Below, one piece after another: positions 45,355 through 52,833 of a stretch of DNA of 52,833 nt. Every line of letters begins with the position of its first letter. Within the stretch, counting starts at the first letter, position 1. Both the position numbers and the translations under genes were made by a program. The notes beneath the pieces are model-generated. The model was not told the DNA's origin, searched no databases, and worked only from the letters and a program-made list of their open reading frames with translations. The stretch is from positions 1-52,833 of the forward strand of contig NZ_LGDW01000447.1 of NCBI RefSeq assembly GCF_001280005.1, in the 5' to 3' direction. Source of the DNA: Streptomyces sp. NRRL WC-3618 (GTDB lineage Bacteria; Actinomycetota; Actinomycetes; Streptomycetales; Streptomycetaceae).

Positions 45355-46902
45355 TCATCGGTAGCCGGCGGCGGCGATGTTCGCCTGGACCGCGTTTTCG
45401 GTCGCATCCGACGGGTAGCCCGAGACCATGGCACCCTCGTAGAACGTGCCGGCGCTGTCGTTGATGTTGCCTACCTCGGGTGAGCAGCAGTCGCCGCCGC
45501 TGCCCAGGACGATGGCGCCTTGCTTCTTCATCGGGCTGTATACGTTGGGCTCGTTGGGAAGCGCGCCGTCCCATAGGGTGTTGAGGCTTCCGGCCTGGGC
45601 GTTGCTGCCCTTGATCGCGAATCGCGACGTCCCGTTGTTCTTGAGTGTCGCCGTGACGAACTTGCTGGTGAACGCCTGCTGGTTCGGGTTCCACGTGCTG
45701 CCGCCACCTGGGAACAGGCCCCATTCGAGGTCGGCCTGCACCCAGGGTCCGGTTCCGGAGCAGCTGCCGAACCAGCAGCTCGTCCCGAAGTAGATGGCGT
45801 CCATGGCACCTGGCCCGTCGGCCTTGCGGGTGGTTTCGCTGTTGCCGTAGTCGAAGCAGCAGCCGCTGTTGACGTGCGTACCGCTGGTGACCATGTACAT
45901 GCCCTCGGGTGCGCTGCCCGTCGGGACACCCGTCAGGTGGCCGTCGCGCCAGTAGCTGGTCCCGGGGTTGATGTACAGCGAGTAGGCCTTGCTGCCACCG
46001 ACCGTCAGCGATTCGGTGGTCGCTACGGCCGGCCGGGTCTGTGGTGAGCCCGGGACCACGCTGGAACCCTGGTACCACAGGTCGTTGCCACGCCCGGACT
46101 GGTCGAACAGGACCGTGATGACACACGTGGTGTTTACGCAGAAGGAGTCCTGGGCCGCCGCGTTGGCGACGCCGCCAGGGGTCAGTACGCCGATGTTGCG
46201 GGTTGTGTTGTCCGAGGAGCGTCTGACCTGATACAGGTCTCCGTTGTAGGCGCTGTAGAGGGCGCGCGTTGTGCTGTGCGCCGCCACGCAGGGCGTACCA
46301 CCTGCGCCGTAGATGTCGCACGGGCCGGAGCCGGTGCCCGCATCCACCTGGACGAGTTGCCACTGCTGGTTGGTGCCGCCCCAGTCGCTGTACTGCACGA
46401 CGCTGGCGCCGTCGTTGGTCGCCGCGTTCTGGACCTCGACCGCCTTGTTGCTGTTGCGGTTGATCAGCCGGACGTAGCCGCTGTCGGAGTCGGCCAACCG
46501 GAACTGCTGGTTGGCGCCGCCGTGGTCGGTCCACTGGTGGATGGCGGCACCGTCGGCTGTCGACCAGCTGGACACGTCGATCATTTTGCCCGAGTGCCGT
46601 GCCTTGATCCGGTAGTAGCCGCCGCCGGAGTCCACGAACTGGAACTGCTGGTTGGTGGCGTTGGTGCGGGTCCACTGGACGACGTTGGCGCCGTCGGCGG
46701 TGGAGGAGTTGTAGACGTCGAGGGCCTTGCCGCTGTTGTGGTTCACCAGTACGTACCAGGCGGTGGTGTCCACCGTGGCGGCCGACGCCGGCGCCGTGGC
46801 CACCGTGAGCAACACGCCCACAATCGCCATGGCTGCCGCGGCGGCCACCCCCGGCCGCCACCGACGACGCCACCTCGCGGCGCGCGCAAACCCAACCGAC
46901 AT
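45355..46902 (-). CDS. Secreted alpha-L-arabinofuranosidase, ricin-type lectin + GH54
   Basis: 515 aa. Signal peptide (RRRWRPGVAAAAAMAIVGVLL to about residue 42), an N-terminal beta-trefoil ricin-type lectin domain (about 45-190) with repeated NQQFQFVDSGGGYYRI, NQQFRLADSDSGYVRL and NQQWQLV units, then the GH54 (AbfB) catalytic domain (about 195-515, from GPCDIYGAGGTPCVAAHST). The likely nucleophile is Glu in QADLEWGLF and the likely acid Asp in GSGGDCC. The vicinal cysteines in NSGCCFDYGN match those of fungal AbfB. It removes arabinose from arabinan or arabinoxylan. GH54 is mostly fungal, so a bacterial copy with an N-terminal lectin is noteworthy. A LacI-type palindrome lies 100 bp upstream. 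Confidence 0.92.
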   Translation of the reverse strand: MSVGFARAARWRRRWRPGVAAAAAMAIVGVLLTVATAPASAATVDTTAWYVLVNHNSGKALDVYNSSTADGANVVQWTRTNATNQQFQFVDSGGGYYRIKARHSGKMIDVSSWSTADGAAIHQWTDHGGANQQFRLADSDSGYVRLINRNSNKAVEVQNAATNDGASVVQYSDWGGTNQQWQLVQVDAGTGSGPCDIYGAGGTPCVAAHSTTRALYSAYNGDLYQVRRSSDNTTRNIGVLTPGGVANAAAQDSFCVNTTCVITVLFDQSGRGNDLWYQGSSVVPGSPQTRPAVATTESLTVGGSKAYSLYINPGTSYWRDGHLTGVPTGSAPEGMYMVTSGTHVNSGCCFDYGNSETTRKADGPGAMDAIYFGTSCWFGSCSGTGPWVQADLEWGLFPGGGSTWNPNQQAFTSKFVTATLKNNGTSRFAIKGSNAQAGSLNTLWDGALPNEPNVYSPMKKQGAIVLGSGGDCCSPEVGNINDSAGTFYEGAMVSGYPSDATENAVQANIAAAGYR

Positions 46903-47350
46903 AGCGTCTTCCTTCCGTCATGGAGATCGCCGGCATGAGACGGGCCGCATCGGCGCGGACGCCGACGACACCCGCGCACGGACTCCTGCCAGGAAGTGAC
47001 TTGTTAGCGCTAACATTTCCCGGGGACGAGCCGTGCAGGAACATGTGGGGTGTAGGTGTTGAGTAGCCAACCAGCGGTGCGGCTGAACGCACCACGTGCA
47101 CTGTGATCGACAACATCGGCCGCGTCAAGATGTAACGGGAAGGTTTGCGGAACAAGTCCCTTATGAGACGCGGGCCTTGCCGAGGCTCGACGGCCGTCAA
47201 GCCGACCGCAGCCTTTCGCCAACCGTTGATCAAAGCCGCGATCCGGGCCGACGATCTCGGGGAGGTCCGCCGGAGTCCACGGGCGCGCCGATGGCCCGGC
47301 GCGGTGGCCGGAGTCCTCCGCCGACTGCTCGTCGGGACGTGGGCCGGTGT
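46903..47350. other. Upstream region of the GH54 gene
   Basis: About 450 bp without a gene. The only clear element is the palindrome at 47002-47015; the rest shows no recognisable feature. Confidence 0.45.
47002..47015. promoter_or_regulatory. LacI-family-type operator TGTTAGCGCTAACA
   Basis: Perfect 14-bp palindrome with a central CG step, the hallmark of LacI/GalR-family operators, 100 bp upstream of the GH54 start. It probably mediates sugar-dependent repression; no LacI-family gene is in the window. Confidence 0.7.
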
Positions 47351-47560
47351 TCAGGTGATCGGTCGCGGTAGCGCGGTCAGCCGGGTGAACGCGTGACCAG
47401 GTCGCCGGCCCAGGGCCGGCCCTCGGCAATGCGCAGCCGGGTGCGTCCGGCGGTGCGGGTATGCGGGCCGCGACGTGCAGCAGCCGGTAGCGCAGCTTCT
47501 TCGGCTCGGCAATCCGCTTCTCCCCCCTCCGTACGCCACCGGCCCGGCGCGAGGCGTTCC
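47351..47560 (-). pseudogene. Decayed C-terminal end of an IS1380/IS4-like transposase
   Basis: Across three frames the minus strand reads EPKKLRYRLLHVAAR, then TRTAGRTRLRIAEGRPWAGD, then AFTRLTALP up to a stop at 47351. This is the typical tail of actinobacterial IS1380-like transposases (RLLH-AARI, RLRIA--WPWA, AFTRL-ALP). At least two frameshifts separate the parts and the catalytic core is absent. The family assignment is from memory of these motifs. Confidence 0.5.
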
Positions 47561-47735
47561 GGGACGCCACCGCGAGCGACATCGACGCGGTGCACCCTTG
47601 AGGTCATCCTGGTGCTCTGAGCCAGTCGGATCGGCCACCGTCGACGCAGTAAGCCACACCAGGCGAGCGGGCGGCCGTGACCATCCACGCCGGGTGTATG
47701 CACCAAGGGCTGCTGGCGCTGTCGCGCCGGGGCCG

Positions 47736-47863
47736 ATAGTCCTCGCGCACCTCGGCGACCATGCGCACCGCACGACGGCGGAGCTCAAGCGGGTAACGGG
47801 AAGGTCGTGCCATGACTCGATCCCTTCATGAAATCGAGTCTCCATTCGAGCCGGGGCGGTTCA
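47736..47863 (-). mobile_element. IS3-family left-end fragment with start of orfA
   Basis: On the minus strand TGAACCGCCCCGG (47863-47851) resembles a Streptomyces IS3-family terminal repeat. It is followed by a short leader and an ATG at 47813 that opens MARPSRYPLELRRRAVRMVA, EVREDY, the N-terminus of an IS3 OrfA. Similarity stops after about 26 codons, so the element is truncated. Confidence 0.55.
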
Positions 47864-47944
47864 GTCCACCGAAACCAGCTGGTCAGAGTCGGTCGGCGCA
47901 CACTGAGAGACTCGGCGCCGATTCAGACCGAGCCGCCATCACCA

Positions 47945-48096
47945 GTGCCAACCATCCCTCTTTTGTGCCAACTGAAAATCCTCGTCACAGGTCTGTGACC
48001 GGGCTCGCTAGTTGGCACCAGGCCACGTTCACGACCTGCACTGATGCCAAGTAGCTTCAGTGGCCGGAGTCGCAGAATCAGCGAAATAGTTGGCAC
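47945..48096. repeat. Four GTTGGCAC/GTGCCAAC units around a central palindrome
   Basis: GTGCCAAC at 47945-47952 and 47965-47972, and its complement GTTGGCAC at 48011-48018 and 48089-48096. Between the inner pair lies GTCACAG-GT-CTGTGAC (47984-47999). The inner pair and the palindrome share the same centre (47991.5), giving a 54-bp nested dyad. No gene is visible from 47864 to 48186; function unknown. Confidence 0.6.
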
Positions 48097-48186
48097 TTTG
48101 GTACAGCACAGGCTATGAGGCGTTTGTCGCCATAGGAGCAATCATCAAGACTTGTGGATGAAAAATCTTTGATCAGGCTGCGACCG

Positions 48187-48465
48187 GACCTTCCTGCTCG
48201 GACAAAGCCTTCTCCCTGCCGTCAACGCCCTGCTGCTGGGCTCCCTGCTGTACAGATCGCGCCTGGTCCCACGAGTTCTCCCGCTGCTCGGATTCATCGG
48301 AGCGCCCTGCTCGTCGCCTCCTTCACCGCCGTGCTGTTCGACGTCTGGGGACGAACCTCCGCGCAGTCGGGGCTCGCGGCACTTCCGACCGCACTGGGGG
48401 AGCTCTCACTGGGCGTGTGGCTGATCGCCAAGGGCTTCAAGCCCTCACCGGACGAAGCGGGTTGA
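48187..48465 (+). pseudogene. C-terminal remnant of a DUF4386-type membrane protein
   Basis: The plus strand reads TFLLGQSLLPAVNALLLGSLLY and PRVLPLLGFIGAP in one frame, then, after a break near 48303-48308, LLVASFTAVLFDVWGRTSAQ, SGLAALPTALGELSLGVWLI and AKGFKPSP to the stop at 48463-48465. These are the last three membrane segments of DUF4386 proteins, whose usual N-terminal two thirds are missing. One missing base in the CCC run explains the frame change. Confidence 0.6.
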
Positions 48466-48498
48466 GCGATTGTTCGGAACAGGGTGGTGGGTCAACGG

Positions 48499-48544
48499 GG
48501 ACCGACCTGGCGCAGGTACCTCGGTACCTGCGCCAGGTCGGTCC
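48499..48544. terminator. Long hairpin terminator downstream of the GH2 gene
   Basis: Perfect 22-bp inverted repeat (48499-48520 and 48523-48544) with a TC dinucleotide at the turn, 17 bp past the GH2 stop codon. Confidence 0.8.
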
Positions 48545-48561
48545 GCACCCGGACTACCGGC

Positions 48562-52710
<4,149 letters not shown>

Positions 52711-52833
52711 GTGGCGGCAGACGGGTTGGGACTGCTGGTCATGGCCGTGATGCTCGCCGTGACGGCGGGCCTGCTCGACCTTCCGGTCGGCTGGGCCGGG
52801 GCGGTGGCGGGGATCGGGTTCTCGGCTGTCAGC
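52711..52833 (+). CDS. Possible start of a membrane-protein gene, cut by the window edge
   Basis: From a GTG at 52711 the frame reads VAADGLGLLVMAVMLAVTAG, then LLDLPVGWAGAVAGIGFSAVS to the end. It is strongly hydrophobic, with two likely transmembrane helices. No clear ribosome binding site is seen, and too little is present to name a family. The start could also be the ATG at 52741. Confidence 0.3.
   Translation, partial: MAADGLGLLVMAVMLAVTAGLLDLPVGWAGAVAGIGFSAVS

Noticed and set aside
47010..47582. 190-codon minus-strand frame as a gene
   Set aside because: Only a short internal stretch (EPKKLRYRLLHVAAR) is meaningful and it belongs to a decayed transposase; the remainder is random frame.

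Overview
The window is very GC-rich DNA from an actinomycete, almost certainly Streptomyces or a close relative. The signs are strong G/C third-position bias, GGAGG-type ribosome binding sites with many GTG starts, AfsR/SARP-type regulators, SpoIIE-type phosphatases, rare TTA codons and Tat-exported glycoside hydrolases with ricin-type lectin modules.

Layout. (1) 0.03-7.3 kb: an arabinoxylan/galactan-degrading locus with two divergent units, GH27 + GH43-CBM6 on the minus strand and GH43 + a GH10-GH62 fusion on the plus strand. Their shared promoter region holds two CGAAA-type palindromes, and a strong terminator closes the plus unit. (2) 7.4-14.0 kb: regulators. These are a PAS-PAS-GAF-SpoIIE-HATPase protein, a FadR-type GntR, a membrane Ser/Thr kinase and a LysR protein. 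(3) 14.2-38.2 kb: a stress/dormancy island. It carries three universal stress proteins, a DosS-like GAF-GAF kinase, AdhE, flavohemoprotein, an HPF/RaiA-like protein, oleate hydratase, three PPOX-fold proteins (one frameshifted, one fused to an XRE domain), an Acg-like nitroreductase, an Rv1733c-like membrane protein, two CBS-BON proteins, a flavodoxin, GAPDH, pyruvate formate-lyase with its activase, a frameshifted cyclic-nucleotide-binding protein, and remnants of Hsp20, a GNAT protein and a DosR/NarL-type response regulator. (4) 38.6-45.0 kb: two paralogous AfsR-like SARP-NB-ARC-TPR regulators flanking a small secreted protein. (5) 45.3-46.9 kb: a lectin-GH54 arabinofuranosidase with a LacI-type palindrome upstream. 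(6) 47.3-48.5 kb: transposase relics, a DUF4386 relic and a structured intergenic repeat. (7) 48.5-52.3 kb: a Tat-exported GH2 beta-galactosidase with a C-terminal lectin. The right edge cuts a possible membrane-protein gene.

The most interesting part is the island in region 3. Its gene content closely matches the DosR dormancy regulon of Mycobacterium tuberculosis, with a fermentative module (PflB/PflA, AdhE, GAPDH) added. Nearly every transcription unit in it has, about 60-240 bases upstream of its start codon, one or two copies of a 14-bp dyad GGGCC-N4-GGCCC. Paired copies usually sit 17-23 bp apart. The dyad has the same half-site and spacer geometry as the mycobacterial DosR box core (GGGAC-N4-GTCCC). 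The island looks like a hypoxia/redox survival regulon whose own response regulator has decayed to a fragment, so control presumably comes from a regulator encoded elsewhere. Frameshifts, remnants and truncations suggest that parts of the island are decaying.
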